Below, one piece after another: positions 56,501 through 64,000 of a DNA stretch of 64,000 nt. The position numbers were made by a program, and so were the translations under genes. This DNA is from an uncultured cyanobacterium (GTDB lineage Bacteria > Cyanobacteriota > Cyanobacteriia > PCC-6307 > Cyanobiaceae): the NCBI GenBank assembly GCA_903858015.1, contig CAIOGZ010000046.1, forward strand, positions 1 to 64,000. Direction: 5' to 3'. The notes below the pieces were generated by a model, which was not told where the DNA came from, made no database searches, and worked only from the letters and a program-made list of their open reading frames with translations. The number at the start of each line of letters is the position of its first letter. The stretch's first letter is position 1.

Positions 56501-56848
56501 ATCACAGCCCTGGCTGGATACTTGAGCATGGCCTTCAACCTGCTGGAATTTCTCTATGCCACCATCGGCACATCCGAACAGGCCGCCGATAGGCTTGCCA
56601 ACAAGCTTGCAGCCATCTTGAGCGAAACCACGCAAGCCAAGCCAAGCGGCAACAACCAGCCGAATCAGCAGGATGATCTATTCAGGCAACTCATCCAATT
56701 GCCCTTCCATTTAAGACAACAAACCTTCCAGCGCCTCCGGGCCCCCGAGTTCAGCCTCAAGCCGCTTCAGCTCGCCCTGCTGGAGCCCTGGCTGAACAGC
56801 CGCGAAGGTTCGCCCGAAACCTGGCGAGAGCGCCGCGATCAGGCCTGA
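53591..56848 (+). CDS. Large patatin-like phospholipase with membrane segments
   Basis: A 1085-residue protein. The patatin domain has the oxyanion loop GGGYRAAAY (54-62), the nucleophile motif GVSGGS (Ser86) and the DGG motif at Asp330 (FLDGGLYDNLGLASVEDIRAF). The Ser-Asp dyad is thus complete. After a Ser/Trp-rich bridge, residues about 450-540 contain three to four hydrophobic segments (LALLLGALLGVGAAFLLTW; VALGIGFVVALGIGLGLVGL) with internal duplication. The rest is a large cytosolic part of unknown fold, with a run of GDGNGD-type repeats (56160-56225). ATG 53591 is preceded by a GC-rich leader. It may act on lipids at the membrane; defence use (patatin effectors) is possible but unsupported. 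Confidence 0.8.
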   Translation: MAPAYPYTNPNQDPSWKHNKDPDNEPQGKASPEPDQEDPSKCSEAGHIGLAFSGGGYRAAAYSLGTMALLQDLKLLGKTRVLSGVSGGSLAVGAYLCGKAGSGAKSEQEFDFYRSVYTPLMQEMDSEDFAAAFVSLPRLLQGQKLILRAADATQALMSRLLGEPASFGSERLTTMLSNSNLSPDYAFFNTTNISSLDLFRFGIQKGRVATPDGQGDGDSTSDGDTKGGRPGVAKPAAPATASTAYILNRYLLRPDARGVGADLRDHAKLLRIGDCIASSYAFPGGFDPLIFPYDFFRPEERYPGQDGASAKEAFSDSLICDQKPYIAFLDGGLYDNLGLASVEDIRAFLARKAQENDRIKPIRYVIATDVDNINPANSAYREPSLERSLASHAQSKSPTQWASPTQSPWEAEAGSRSSRSLIHNPAAAEQPSPSLRRPARLALRKISLPLALLLGALLGVGAAFLLTWVLGQGAAFLLAGLLGQADATLQLGLASQVLQRAAVALGIGFVVALGIGLGLVGLLLWLGWRRLGWRRLGRSGWLSGGISGRINAIKRWWAAVKQGAGLQPRQSSQPGPAWTMQLGLSKSFQSGSIDLDPFAVLRQFLGQLVRSADPAPQVGALKTALIERRLGQLGPAFSGYLKRTRSLTYGFLEQSYAQKRQQAANQNPAKPGDPEHCLSPEHCHLIRNMIFELIPGPDLDPDRAANLITLPVKEFELHRQAEPLPPIMRKLRHAELVVELIEAIEANKTIKAISTNKAIDRPPGNLGGQHPAPIAGQRLELARELIWDDPDFDRISSDLNSKQVASIWRWLNAKLVFEPGHVNPQPACAAPSAEPISKLVDTVLQGLEGAKREGLSNGYGSGDGSGDGDGNGNGDGDDTDTGLERELRERCTVKLGDTADSYSWIPLICEMATNLSTTLWARGFRWYAMNKLEDQQIIEPGGWYSYRPTPAELRGRVLLDLGKNSHAALRITALAGYLSMAFNLLEFLYATIGTSEQAADRLANKLAAILSETTQAKPSGNNQPNQQDDLFRQLIQLPFHLRQQTFQRLRAPEFSLKPLQLALLEPWLNSREGSPETWRERRDQA

Positions 56849-57135
56849 TCCAGGTCCCCCACGGCGCCGATCCAGCCCTGCAGCTTCCAGTCCACGCAGC
56901 CGCTGCGCAGCATCGGATCGTCGCGGATCAACGCCTCGGCGCTGGCGTAATCGGCCGCCTCCAGCAGCAGCAGGCCGCCGCCGCCGGGGCGCCCCTCCCC
57001 ATCCACCAGGTAGCCGCTGCTGATCCGCACCCCCCGGGCCCGCAGCCCGCTGACCCAGGCCCGGTGGGCCGCCAGATGGGGTTGCGCCGCAGCGGGCGAG
57101 CCCCGGAAGGTTTCGGTTTTGATGAACCAGGCCAT
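56839..57135 (-). CDS. YciI-like protein
   Basis: 98 residues: AWFIKTETFRGSPA, LAAHRAWVSGLRARGVRISSG, GGGLLLLEAADYASAEALIRDDP and ending VDWKLQGWIGAVGD. The YciI fold is a small dimeric ferredoxin-like barrel. Starts at ATG 57135. Converges with the patatin gene (10-base overlap of ends). Exact role unknown. Confidence 0.82.
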   Translation of the reverse strand: MAWFIKTETFRGSPAAAQPHLAAHRAWVSGLRARGVRISSGYLVDGEGRPGGGGLLLLEAADYASAEALIRDDPMLRSGCVDWKLQGWIGAVGDLDQA

Positions 57136-57244
57136 GGGGGCAAGTCTGGCCTGCTGATCCCTGGCCGTGGCCAGGATGATGCTGTCCGCCATCGGTAGCT
57201 GCAAGGCAGGGCTGAGCTGGGCGGCCGCCGACCCAGCCTGGGCG

Positions 57245-57460
57245 TTACGGGCGATCTCCCTGGCGCTGGAAGCTGTTCTTACCCGGCAGAAAACCACGCA
57301 GTGCCGCTAGAGATTGGGTGGGCAGCAACGCGATGCGCCCCGGCAAGGCGATCACCCCAAGGATCGGCCCGGGGCTGAGGCCGAACTGCGCGCGGACCCG
57401 CTTGGCAATCACGACCTGGAGCTTGGGGGAGACGGTCGTGACATCCAGGGCAACATCGTC
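57245..57460 (-). pseudogene. AbrB/VapB-type antitoxin without a start (second)
   Basis: The frame reads LDVTTVSPKLQVVIAKRVRA, FGLSPGPILGVIALPGRIAL and LAALRGFLPGKN, an AbrB-like antitoxin. It has no start codon in place: it begins inside the remnant vapC, one frame off. Probably a deletion junction. Confidence 0.6.
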
Positions 57461-57469
57461 AGACGCAAT

Positions 57470-57612
57470 ACCGTCTCCGCCAGCACACCATCAGGGAGGT
57501 AGGCGCCACCGGAGGCGATCGCCGCCAGAAAGGCCCGCTCGGCGATCGGTGTCTGCTGGGGGTCATCGCCGATCAGCAGCTGGGCGACGACGTTGGTGTT
57601 AAGCGTGCTCAC
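57470..57612 (-). pseudogene. Truncated PIN-domain toxin (vapC remnant)
   Basis: From GTG 57612: LNTNVVAQLLIGDDPQQTPI and AIASGGAYLPDGVLAETVLR are the N-terminal PIN-domain signature with the first metal-binding Asp replaced (NTNV). After that the frame passes into the next antitoxin. Only the first third of the toxin remains. Confidence 0.6.
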
Positions 57613-57862
57613 GCTCGTCTGGATTGGCGACGGCCGCGGCGATGGTCTGCTCCATCTGCTCGAGGCTCAGGCAGCGGTTGAGCTTGGGGCGGTTGAGAAA
57701 AAATCTTCCGGCTCATCCTGCGAGGGCACCAGCAGCAGAGGTCCCTGCCGGTCGGTGCTGGCCTGAAGCCGGGCCCCGGGCGCCGGGCGCCAAGCCGAGG
57801 GCATCCCGCAGGGGCCTGGGCAGGGTGAGCTGACCCTTGGAGGTGAGGGTGACGGCGCTCAT
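57599..57862 (-). pseudogene. AbrB/VapB-type antitoxin, frameshifted (first)
   Basis: From ATG 57862: SAVTLTSKGQLTLPRPLRDA, then LGLAPGA in frame; the continuation QASTDRQGPLLLVPSQDEPE and FLNRPKLNRCLSLEQMEQTI appears in other frames. At least two shifts. It overlaps the vapC remnant start, as in real VapBC operons. Confidence 0.6.
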
Positions 57863-58667
57863 GACGTGATCGCAAGGCGATCTGCCTTAGGCGCTGTTCC
57901 CATGGCCGATTCGTCCTCGAGGTCTATGGCCGCCTTCGTGATGGCTTCTTTTATCCCCTGCTGCGAAATCCGCCAGCTGCTGGTGCCTGTCGATCCGAGG
58001 GGCGCAGCTTCATCGCGGCTGAGCTCGCCCATCAGTGGGGCACGCAAGCTGCAGGCCCGGCGCCTCGGCACCGTCTCGGGCTCTGAGCCGGCGGGCTGCT
58101 GCCGAGGCTGCTCACGGGGCTCCGGCTTCCTTCAGGGTCAGAACAGATCAGATTGTTCGCCGACAAGGGGTGAAAAGAGCACCAGCGGATCGCGATCACG
58201 GGCCGACCAGGTTGCTCCGGCATGGGCTACAGATGCAAGATCATTTTGATTGTCCCGGTCAGGGCTGGGACAGGGTATGGATCGGCTTCCCCCATGGCTG
58301 CCTTGGCATCCTGCGTTCAGGGATGGCAGGTAATCAGCCAGCCGCTGCAGGGGCTAAGGGCCTCCGAGCGCGGAAGCCACCTCAACTAGCTAATCGCTAG
58401 GTCAGGGTAGTTGAACACCGCGATCGAGAGCTGCCGGCACCGGGCCCTCGCCCGTTCGGCCGCCTGGCGTTAGAGGCCGGTGTTGAACGCATTGAAACCG
58501 GCCAGCCAGCTACCGGACAGGGCCGGATTGGGCTCAGGACGAACCTGCACCCCACCGGACTTTCCTCGGTGGCTCCAGGGTAGTGACCCTCTGGAACCGA
58601 TTGCCCATTAACCCTTCGCCATGGGGTTTAGAAAGGGCGACAGGGAATCGGACGACACACGGCATCG
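57863..58667. other. 800-base gap between the vap remnants and the permease
   Basis: Short minus-strand frames occur; one (57859-58071) ends in TGA overlapping the vapB ATG and reads ISQQGIKEAITKAAIDLEDE, possibly a fragment of another antitoxin-like protein. I found no complete gene, RNA or promoter. Confidence 0.35.
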
Positions 58668-59624
58668 ATGAGCCTCGGAACGCTCGCGACCACCTGGGCC
58701 GTCTTCCAGGGACTGCTGATCGAGGCCATGCCTTTTCTGCTGATCGGGGTCGCGATCGCATCCTTCGCCCGCTGGATCAGCCCCGGCGGGCGCTGGCTGC
58801 AGCGGTTGCCTTCCCATCCGGTGCTCGGCCCCCTGACGGGGGCTGCCCTCGGCTTCGCATTGCCCGCCTGCGAATGCGGCAACGTGCCGGTGGCCAGGCG
58901 TTTGCTGGCCGGTGGGGCCCCGATGGCTACGGCGTTCGGATTTCTTTTCGCGGCGCCGGTTCTCAATCCGATCGTGCTGGCCAGCACCTGGACCGCCTTC
59001 CCCGATCGCCCCTGGCTGCTGCTGGCCAGGCCCCTCGGCGCCCTGACCATCGCCATGGTGCTGGCGTCGGTGCTGCGCCTCCTGCCGGAGGACGAGCTTC
59101 TCACCCCCGCACTCCTGGAGGAGCGCCGGCTTAGTCAGCCCCTGTCACAGGTCAGCCTGCTGGAACGCCGCAGTGGCGTGCTGGGTCAGCCCCCCCCGAT
59201 GCCGGCGCCGCCTTCGCGCATCCCGGCAGCGGAAGCCCTTGGCCATGGGGTGAGGGAGTTTCTGAACCTGGCCGTTCTGCTGGTGATGGGTTGCGCCATC
59301 GCCGCCCTGGTGCAGACCCTGCTGCCTCGGAGCTGGCTGCTGGCCGTGGGGAGCGCCCCCACGCTCTCGATCATCAGCCTCATGCTGCTAGCGGTGGTGG
59401 TTTCGGTGTGCTCCAGCGTGGACGCCTTCCTTGCCTTGGGCTTCGCTGCCCAGATCACGCCGGGTGCCCTGCTCGCCTTCCTGATCCTCGGCCCGGTGGT
59501 GGATCTGAAATCCCTCAGCCTGTTCAGCGTGCTGCTGCGTCCGCGCGCCATCGCTCTCACCGTGGGCGGGACGGCGCTGGTGGTGCTGCTGATCGGCCAG
59601 TGGGTCAATCTCCAGCAGCTCTGA
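58668..59624 (+). CDS. DUF318/ArsP-type permease
   Basis: 318 residues with about eight membrane helices. The signature CECGNVPVARRLLAGGAPM is conserved in this permease family. A charged loop (about 145-195) splits the protein. Family members export arsenic compounds or act in metal transport; in cyanobacteria they are paired with a TIGR03943-type protein. The gene is followed after two bases by that partner. Confidence 0.82.
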   Translation: MSLGTLATTWAVFQGLLIEAMPFLLIGVAIASFARWISPGGRWLQRLPSHPVLGPLTGAALGFALPACECGNVPVARRLLAGGAPMATAFGFLFAAPVLNPIVLASTWTAFPDRPWLLLARPLGALTIAMVLASVLRLLPEDELLTPALLEERRLSQPLSQVSLLERRSGVLGQPPPMPAPPSRIPAAEALGHGVREFLNLAVLLVMGCAIAALVQTLLPRSWLLAVGSAPTLSIISLMLLAVVVSVCSSVDAFLALGFAAQITPGALLAFLILGPVVDLKSLSLFSVLLRPRAIALTVGGTALVVLLIGQWVNLQQL

Positions 59625-59626
59625 CC

Positions 59627-60301
59627 ATGGCCATTCCCGTGCGCTCGCTCTGCCTTGGCCTCTGGGGGGCTCTCCTGCTGCTCAGCTACCAAACGGGCCG
59701 CCTCGACCTGCTGGTGCGAGCCATCTTCCAACCCTGGATCGCAGCCACAGGAGTTGCCCTGATGCTTTTGGCGGGGCTTGATCTGCGCTGGGGTCGTCAC
59801 GGGGTTCGCGTTCCACCAACCGAGCTCTGGAGCTGGCTGATCGGCGGCCTCGTCGCCCTGGCGATGATGCTGGTGCCGCCCCAGCCCTCGTTTTCGGATC
59901 TGGCCGCCAACCGCAGCATGGACCAGCTGCCGCAGGAGGAACTGAGCTTTGTGCTGCCACCCGCCCAGCGCTCACTCACAGACTGGGTGCGGCTGCTGCT
60001 GGCCCAGCCCGATCCCGCCCTTTACAACGGTGAGCCGGTGCGGATCAGTGGATTCGTGCTGCCGGTGCCCGGCGAACCGCCGCGACTCGCCCGTCTGTTG
60101 GTTCGCTGCTGCCTCGCCGATGCCACGCCCATCGGACTGCCCGTGCGCTGGCCCTCCTCTACTCCCCTCCCCCAGGCCGACCAGTGGCTGGCGATCGAGG
60201 GGGTCATGGGGATCGAAACCACCGGCGGTCAACCCCACAGCGTGGTGCTGCCCAGCAGGATCACGCCGATCCCACGGCCGGCTCGGCCCTTTGAGGCATG
60301 A
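59627..60301 (+). CDS. TIGR03943-type permease partner
   Basis: 224 residues: three hydrophobic segments at the N-terminus, then an extracytoplasmic part RLLLAQPDPALYNGEPVRIS, ARLLVRCCLADATPIGLPVR typical of the TIGR03943 family. Start two bases after the permease stop. Its stop overlaps the next ATG (ATGA). Confidence 0.8.
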   Translation: MAIPVRSLCLGLWGALLLLSYQTGRLDLLVRAIFQPWIAATGVALMLLAGLDLRWGRHGVRVPPTELWSWLIGGLVALAMMLVPPQPSFSDLAANRSMDQLPQEELSFVLPPAQRSLTDWVRLLLAQPDPALYNGEPVRISGFVLPVPGEPPRLARLLVRCCLADATPIGLPVRWPSSTPLPQADQWLAIEGVMGIETTGGQPHSVVLPSRITPIPRPARPFEA

Positions 60302-61638
60302 AGGCGCTGTATCTACTCGCCAGCGGCGCAGTGGCGCTTGTCCTACTGCAGCAGCAACTGCTGCTCCGCCGCTCTCCCCGCTTGGCGATGGTCCGACCGG
60401 CCCTGGCGAGCTCCGGCCCTGGTGCGTTGGATCTGCGCTTCAGCCGGCCGATGCAGATTGCCAGCTTGACCAATGAAAGCCAGTTGCAACCTGCTCTCTC
60501 CCATCACTGGCTGGGGGCTGGTTCCTCATCCCGGCTGCTGCTGAATCCCGGCAATACGGTTCAGTCGCCCCTCCGTCTGCTGCTGCGCGGCAAGGACCTG
60601 CGGGGACTGTCAATGGCTCCCCAGCACTGGTGGTGGGATCCTCGCCCCCGAATTGTGGCCGTAGTCTCCCGGGACGGCGGTGAACAGGTCCAGCTGCAGG
60701 ATCACGACGGCAGCTGGCAAGTGCTCAGTCCGGTATGGAAAACGGTTCCAACCCTTCAGCCGCTGGGGGATGGCTCGGGTGTCGTGATGGCCGGTGCCGA
60801 TGCCCAGGGACGTCTGGAAGTGTGGCGACTGCCGATCAAACAACGCAATCTGTCCCCTTCAAGACAGGGCCTGGCGCCACCGCAACCGGGCTCCCCCCGG
60901 CGGCTCTCCCGCTCTCCCCTTCTGTTCGCCTATGTGAGCAGCAACCGGCGCGGAGATCTTCTCCTCCAAAGTTCGAGCCAAACCTCCGGGCAACCCGAGA
61001 CCGAAATCTGGGATGCCAAGGGTCAGCATTCACAACTGAAGGTGGAAAGCAGCGGACCAATTCGATTGGTGCCCCAGGGCGGGGCGATGGTGGTGCCCCA
61101 TCCCCAAGGCCTGATCCTGATGCGGCTGCCCGGCCAGCCCCAGCAACGCCAGATTCTTCCCGGTAGCCGCGACCTCAGCAGTTACTGCCCCACCGGCGGC
61201 AGGGCCCTGCTCATCCACCACCGCCCCGATTACACCCGCTCGCTGGAACTGGTGGAGCCCGGTCAGCCACCACGATCGCTTTGGCAAGGCAGCGAGGGGG
61301 TCACCGGCAGCGCCTGTGACCGCAGCGGTGATCGGGTGTGGCTGCTACTGATCGATGGTGTCGGACAGCCCCGCTTGCAGATCCTGGCCCTTAACCGCGC
61401 CGGGCGAATCCTGAACCAAAAGGTTCTCACGGGTTGGGAGCAGGAGCCCGGAACCGGTCTGGACTTCGACCCCAGCCGCAACCAGCTGCTGATGGCGCTC
61501 CGTCCCCTGCCAAGCAATCCAGACTCCATCAAGACGGCAGGCATCGCGGCAAGGCCCGCCCTGATCGACGCGACCACCCTGGAGCTGAGCATCCAGAACA
61601 AGTCGATCCGAGAAGTCCGCTGGCTGCCCGCCGGCTAA
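60298..61638 (+). CDS. Exported propeller-like protein of the permease operon
   Basis: 446 residues with an N-terminal membrane anchor or signal (ALYLLASGAVALVLLQQQLLL). The remainder has repeated strands of the WD/beta-propeller style (VSRDGGEQVQLQDHDGSWQV; ARPALIDATTLELSIQ) without clear WD motifs. It overlaps the permease partner by four bases, so it belongs to the operon. Function unknown; a periplasmic metal-binding or sensing role is a guess. Confidence 0.6.
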   Translation: MKALYLLASGAVALVLLQQQLLLRRSPRLAMVRPALASSGPGALDLRFSRPMQIASLTNESQLQPALSHHWLGAGSSSRLLLNPGNTVQSPLRLLLRGKDLRGLSMAPQHWWWDPRPRIVAVVSRDGGEQVQLQDHDGSWQVLSPVWKTVPTLQPLGDGSGVVMAGADAQGRLEVWRLPIKQRNLSPSRQGLAPPQPGSPRRLSRSPLLFAYVSSNRRGDLLLQSSSQTSGQPETEIWDAKGQHSQLKVESSGPIRLVPQGGAMVVPHPQGLILMRLPGQPQQRQILPGSRDLSSYCPTGGRALLIHHRPDYTRSLELVEPGQPPRSLWQGSEGVTGSACDRSGDRVWLLLIDGVGQPRLQILALNRAGRILNQKVLTGWEQEPGTGLDFDPSRNQLLMALRPLPSNPDSIKTAGIAARPALIDATTLELSIQNKSIREVRWLPAG

Positions 61639-61789
61639 TCACGGGGGAACCCCGCAGAACCTGCAGGGGGGGCAGGGCGATCTAGAACACACCCTCAGGC
61701 GCCCGGGGGAATGTTGATTGCCGGAGGCAACGCCGGGCTTTAGCCCAGGGCATCCAGATCCCGGGGACAGTTCCGGGCAGGACCTGGCG

Positions 61790-62288
61790 GCCTCGCGTCC
61801 GCCGAAGAGATTGCGGGCCGCCGGGCCGATCTGGAGGGCAGTGAGCCCGACCATCAGATGCACCAAGGTTCCTGGCCAGCTCAGGCCTGGCCCGATAACC
61901 GGCCAGACATCCACCAGCTCTCATAGGAACTGGACCAGTAAAGGGGGTCACGTCACTGCAACAGCGGGTGCTGGCTGACGCCCTGCCGATGCCCTGTGGC
62001 GAGCCCGATCCGATCCGCTGAAAGCTGCTGGCCGCCGCCGCAGACAATGTCCCACTGACCGGAACTCCAGCGTGCGGCCTGCACCTCGCAGGGTTCATGA
62101 AGCTGCAGTTCGCCGCGTCGTTGGGCCTGCCTGAGGTCTGCCCCAGCCTCTGGCGTGATCGAACCGCCGTCCCGTGCCTCCAAACGAGACGGCGGCGGCG
62201 GCACATGCAGGGTTCGGCATGAAAGGCCTTGCAGGCAACTGAGGGCGAGGGCCTGGGGTCCGGCCCCGACCATCACAAGATCAGCCAT
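61790..62288 (-). pseudogene. Remnant of an FAD-dependent (SidA/lysine N-monooxygenase-like) protein
   Basis: From ATG 62288: ADLVMVGAGPQALALS is the FAD-binding GxGPxxL motif. ITPEAGADLRQAQRRGELQL and IGLATGHRQGVSQH follow. The C-terminal ending LVHLMVGLTALQIGPAARNL is in another frame near 61800-61914. Large internal parts are missing. Its start overlaps the end of the Zur gene. Confidence 0.6.
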
Positions 62289-62686
62289 GGGCCAAGGGTT
62301 CACTCTGCTGACAGGAACGGCAGAGGCCGTGGATCTCGAAGGTGTGAAACAGAGGCTTGAATCCCTGCAACAACACCTTCGTCAGGCCGAGGCCTCCGAT
62401 CCCTATCGGGCAGGTCGGCAACGGTTCGCTGTGACCGCAGCCCACACAGGTCAGGTGATGGTCATCGCGCTCCAGGGGGGCATAGACGCTCTCCCCATTG
62501 GGCAACTTGCGGCAGCGCACCAGGCCTGAACGCTGTAGCAGCCGCAGGTTCCGTCCGATACACGGTGGCCAGCCCATGCCGCTGGGAGGCTTGCTTGAGC
62601 CGTTCATGCAGCTCCTGGCCGCTGAGCTCGGCATTCGCCTCACGCAGCACTTCCAGCAAGGCCCTCGGCCGGGGCCCCAGGGTCAT
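62281..62686 (-). pseudogene. Frameshifted Zur/Fur-family regulator
   Basis: The N-terminal part from ATG 62686 reads RPRALLEVLREANAELSGQE and GLATVYR; the remainder reads NLRLLQRSGLVRCRKLPNGE, HHLTCVGCGHSEPLP and GLCRSC in the next frame. In TVYR-NLRLL the bases CGGACGGA (62550-62557 region) contain a 4-base tandem duplication; removing one copy restores the family sequence. The zinc-site cysteines (CVGC, CRSC) and HH are intact. Opposite to cobW. Confidence 0.75.
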
Positions 62687-62752
62687 GGCTCCTGGAACGG
62701 GGGGATGGGCGTGCTGAGCCAGAGGCGGACCGCCAGGCGCGCAACCTGCTAG

Positions 62753-62771
62753 AACGAGAACCATTCTCAGC
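62753..62771 (+). promoter_or_regulatory. Zur-box-like palindrome upstream of cobW
   Basis: GAGAACCATTCTC (62756-62768) is a GAGAA-CCA-TTCTC dyad, close to Zur operator consensus of the TGATAATCATTATCA kind. It lies between zur and cobW, 30 bases before the cobW start. Confidence 0.6.
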
Positions 62772-62798
62772 ACGCGGGGCTCCGGCTCCTCCCTGGCC

Positions 62799-63782
62799 AT
62801 GGCCTTCTCCAGCCCTGTTCCCGCCGCCGAGCGCCTGCCGGTGACCGTGCTCACCGGTTACCTGGGTGCCGGCAAAACCACCCTGCTCAACCGGATCCTC
62901 ACCCACGAGCACGGCCTCAAGGTGGCGGTGATCGTGAACGAATTCGGCGAGGTGGGCATCGATAACCAGCTCGTGGTGGATGCCGATGAGGAGATTTTTG
63001 AGATGAACAACGGCTGCATCTGCTGCACCGTGCGCGGCGATCTCATCCGCATCATCGGCAACCTGATGAAGCGCCGTGGTCGCTTCGATCACCTGGTGAT
63101 CGAAACCACCGGCCTGGCGGATCCGGCACCGGTGATCCAGACCTTCTTTGTGGATGAAGACCTGCGCGATGAGCTGCGGCTGGACGCGGTGGTCACGTTG
63201 GTGGATCTCAAGCATGTGGAGCAGCACTGGGACACAGAAGAGGTGCAGGAGCAGCTGGCCTTCGCTGATGTGCTGGTGCTCAACAAGGCCGATCTGGTGA
63301 GCGACGCTGAGCGTGACGCCATTGAGCGGCGGGTGCGCGCCATCAACCCCGTGGCCCGCCTGATCACCAGCGAGAACGCCGATGTGCCGATGCAGGAGCT
63401 GCTGGGGGTGGAAGCCTTTGAGCTGGAGCGGGCCCTGAGCCTCGATCCGGGCTTTTTGGTGGACGAGCACGCCCATGAGCACGACGATGCCGTGGGCTCG
63501 GTGGCCCTGGTGGAGGAACGGCCGATGGACCTCGAGAAGCTGGGGCGCTGGCTGTCCGATCTGGTGGCCGTGCGCGGCCCGGATCTGTTCCGGATGAAGG
63601 GCATCATCCAGCTCCAGGGAGAAGCGCGTCGCTACGTGTTCCAGTCAGTGCACATGCTGCTGGATGGCGATTTCGATCGCCCCTGGAAAGCCGCAGAGTC
63701 GCGCCGCACCGAGTTGGTGATCATCGGCCGTGATCTCGATGCCAAGGCCCTGCGAGCCGGCTTCCTGGCCTGTGTCGCCTGA
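62799..63782 (+). CDS. CobW-family zinc metallochaperone GTPase
   Basis: 327 residues. G1 motif [16 protein letters not shown]3-like [17 protein letters not shown] guanine motif ([10 protein letters not shown]) and the metal-binding CICC in [13 protein letters not shown] His-rich stretch (HAHEHDD) lies near 225. The C-terminal CobW_C domain reads [20 protein letters not shown]. Proteins of this type deliver zinc to client enzymes. Probably Zur-regulated via the box upstream. Confidence 0.9.
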   Translation: MAFSSPVPAAERLPVTVLTGYLGAGKTTLLNRILTHEHGLKVAVIVNEFGEVGIDNQLVVDADEEIFEMNNGCICCTVRGDLIRIIGNLMKRRGRFDHLVIETTGLADPAPVIQTFFVDEDLRDELRLDAVVTLVDLKHVEQHWDTEEVQEQLAFADVLVLNKADLVSDAERDAIERRVRAINPVARLITSENADVPMQELLGVEAFELERALSLDPGFLVDEHAHEHDDAVGSVALVEERPMDLEKLGRWLSDLVAVRGPDLFRMKGIIQLQGEARRYVFQSVHMLLDGDFDRPWKAAESRRTELVIIGRDLDAKALRAGFLACVA

Positions 63783-63789
63783 GCTGTCG

Positions 63790-64000
63790 ATGGCAACCTC
63801 GGCCCCGCTGGTCAGCAAACGGCTCTGCGGCGATCTGCAGCAGCCGATCTCGGCCCTGGCCTGGTCGGCCGACGGAGAGTTTCTGGCGATCGCCAGCGCC
63901 GGTGGTGAATTGCTGCTGCTCGATTTCCTCGCCGGCTGTGAGGAGCTGCTGCGGGGCGACCGCGACAGCAGCCTCGATGTGGTGGGCTTCAGCAGCGATG
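63790..64000 (+). CDS. WD40-repeat protein, 5' part
   Basis: The first 70 residues are visible before the window ends: ISALAWSADGEFLAIASAGG then LLLLDFLAGCEELL, a WD40 repeat. It starts seven bases after cobW, so they are likely co-transcribed. WD40 proteins next to CobW are common in cyanobacteria and may serve in zinc handling. Confidence 0.75.
   Translation, partial: MATSAPLVSKRLCGDLQQPISALAWSADGEFLAIASAGGELLLLDFLAGCEELLRGDRDSSLDVVGFSSD

Noticed and set aside
1-64000. CRISPR arrays, rRNA and tRNA genes
   Set aside because: No regular spacer-repeat pattern, no rRNA-like stretch and no tRNA cloverleaf was noticed by eye; the tandem arrays have no spacers.

Overview
This window looks like a chromosome segment of a high-GC picocyanobacterium of the Synechococcus / Cyanobium / Vulcanococcus type. 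The phylloquinone (menaquinone-type) genes menF, menA, menC and menE are together. The run gshB-grxC / prfB / DUF3285-like / ybeY / dgkA / trpG-type glutamine amidotransferase / MBL protein / hisC-like aminotransferase is, from memory, typical of this group. There is an AgrE/ArgZ-type arginine dihydrolase-ornithine cyclodeaminase, and HIP1 octamers (GCGATCGC) occur, for example at 48461. No search could be run, so the genus is an inference.

Layout. (1) 1-8150 is an AT-richer glycan island: two SAM methyltransferases and two large WbsX/RgpF-type polysaccharide proteins. It ends at an IS66 transposase remnant joined to a wrecked kdsB, beside an intact kdsD. (2) 10.4-15.3 kb holds the phylloquinone genes: menA-menC-menE read leftwards with 4-base overlaps, and menF reads away from them. 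(3) 15.3-23.5 kb is a conserved housekeeping block. prfB here carries the classical programmed +1 frameshift, and a broken Crp/Fnr gene lies next to it. (4) 23.5-30.7 kb is accessory: a HigB-HigA toxin-antitoxin pair joined in one frame, an arylsulfatase followed by a persulfide dioxygenase-rhodanese, a cupin, and a TIR-domain protein near an attC-like site and dispersed repeats. (5) 30.8-42.5 kb carries MscS, DoxX, a photolyase, a metal (probably copper) module (two DUF305 proteins, a MerR regulator, a glutaredoxin-MauE fusion, and two matching MerR-type operators), an S8 protease, and a damaged second copy of the photolyase 5' end. (6) 42.7-47.9 kb holds a split radical SAM/SPASM protein, an integron integrase remnant, small genes, a YHYH remnant, a LuxR regulator and HdeD. 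(7) 48.6-56.8 kb: PhoX phosphatase, AgrE and a large patatin-like protein. (8) 57.2-57.9 kb is a graveyard of VapBC-type genes. (9) 58.7-64.0 kb is a zinc/metal region: a DUF318 permease, its TIGR03943-like partner, a propeller-like protein, a frameshifted Zur/Fur gene, a Zur-like box, a CobW GTPase and the start of a WD40 protein.

Two themes run across the window. First, short tandem repeats, very often with a 15-base period, sit inside at least seven unrelated genes (menC, menA, the hisC-like gene, phr, phoX, agrE, the patatin gene) and in several intergenic gaps. In genes they keep the reading frame and mostly fall in linkers or termini. This looks like a genome-wide process rather than a property of any one gene. 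Second, decaying genes are unusually frequent (kdsB, crp, zur, vapBC, intI, a phr copy, a flavin monooxygenase, YHYH, perhaps the split radical SAM). Several could be assembly errors and need raw reads.
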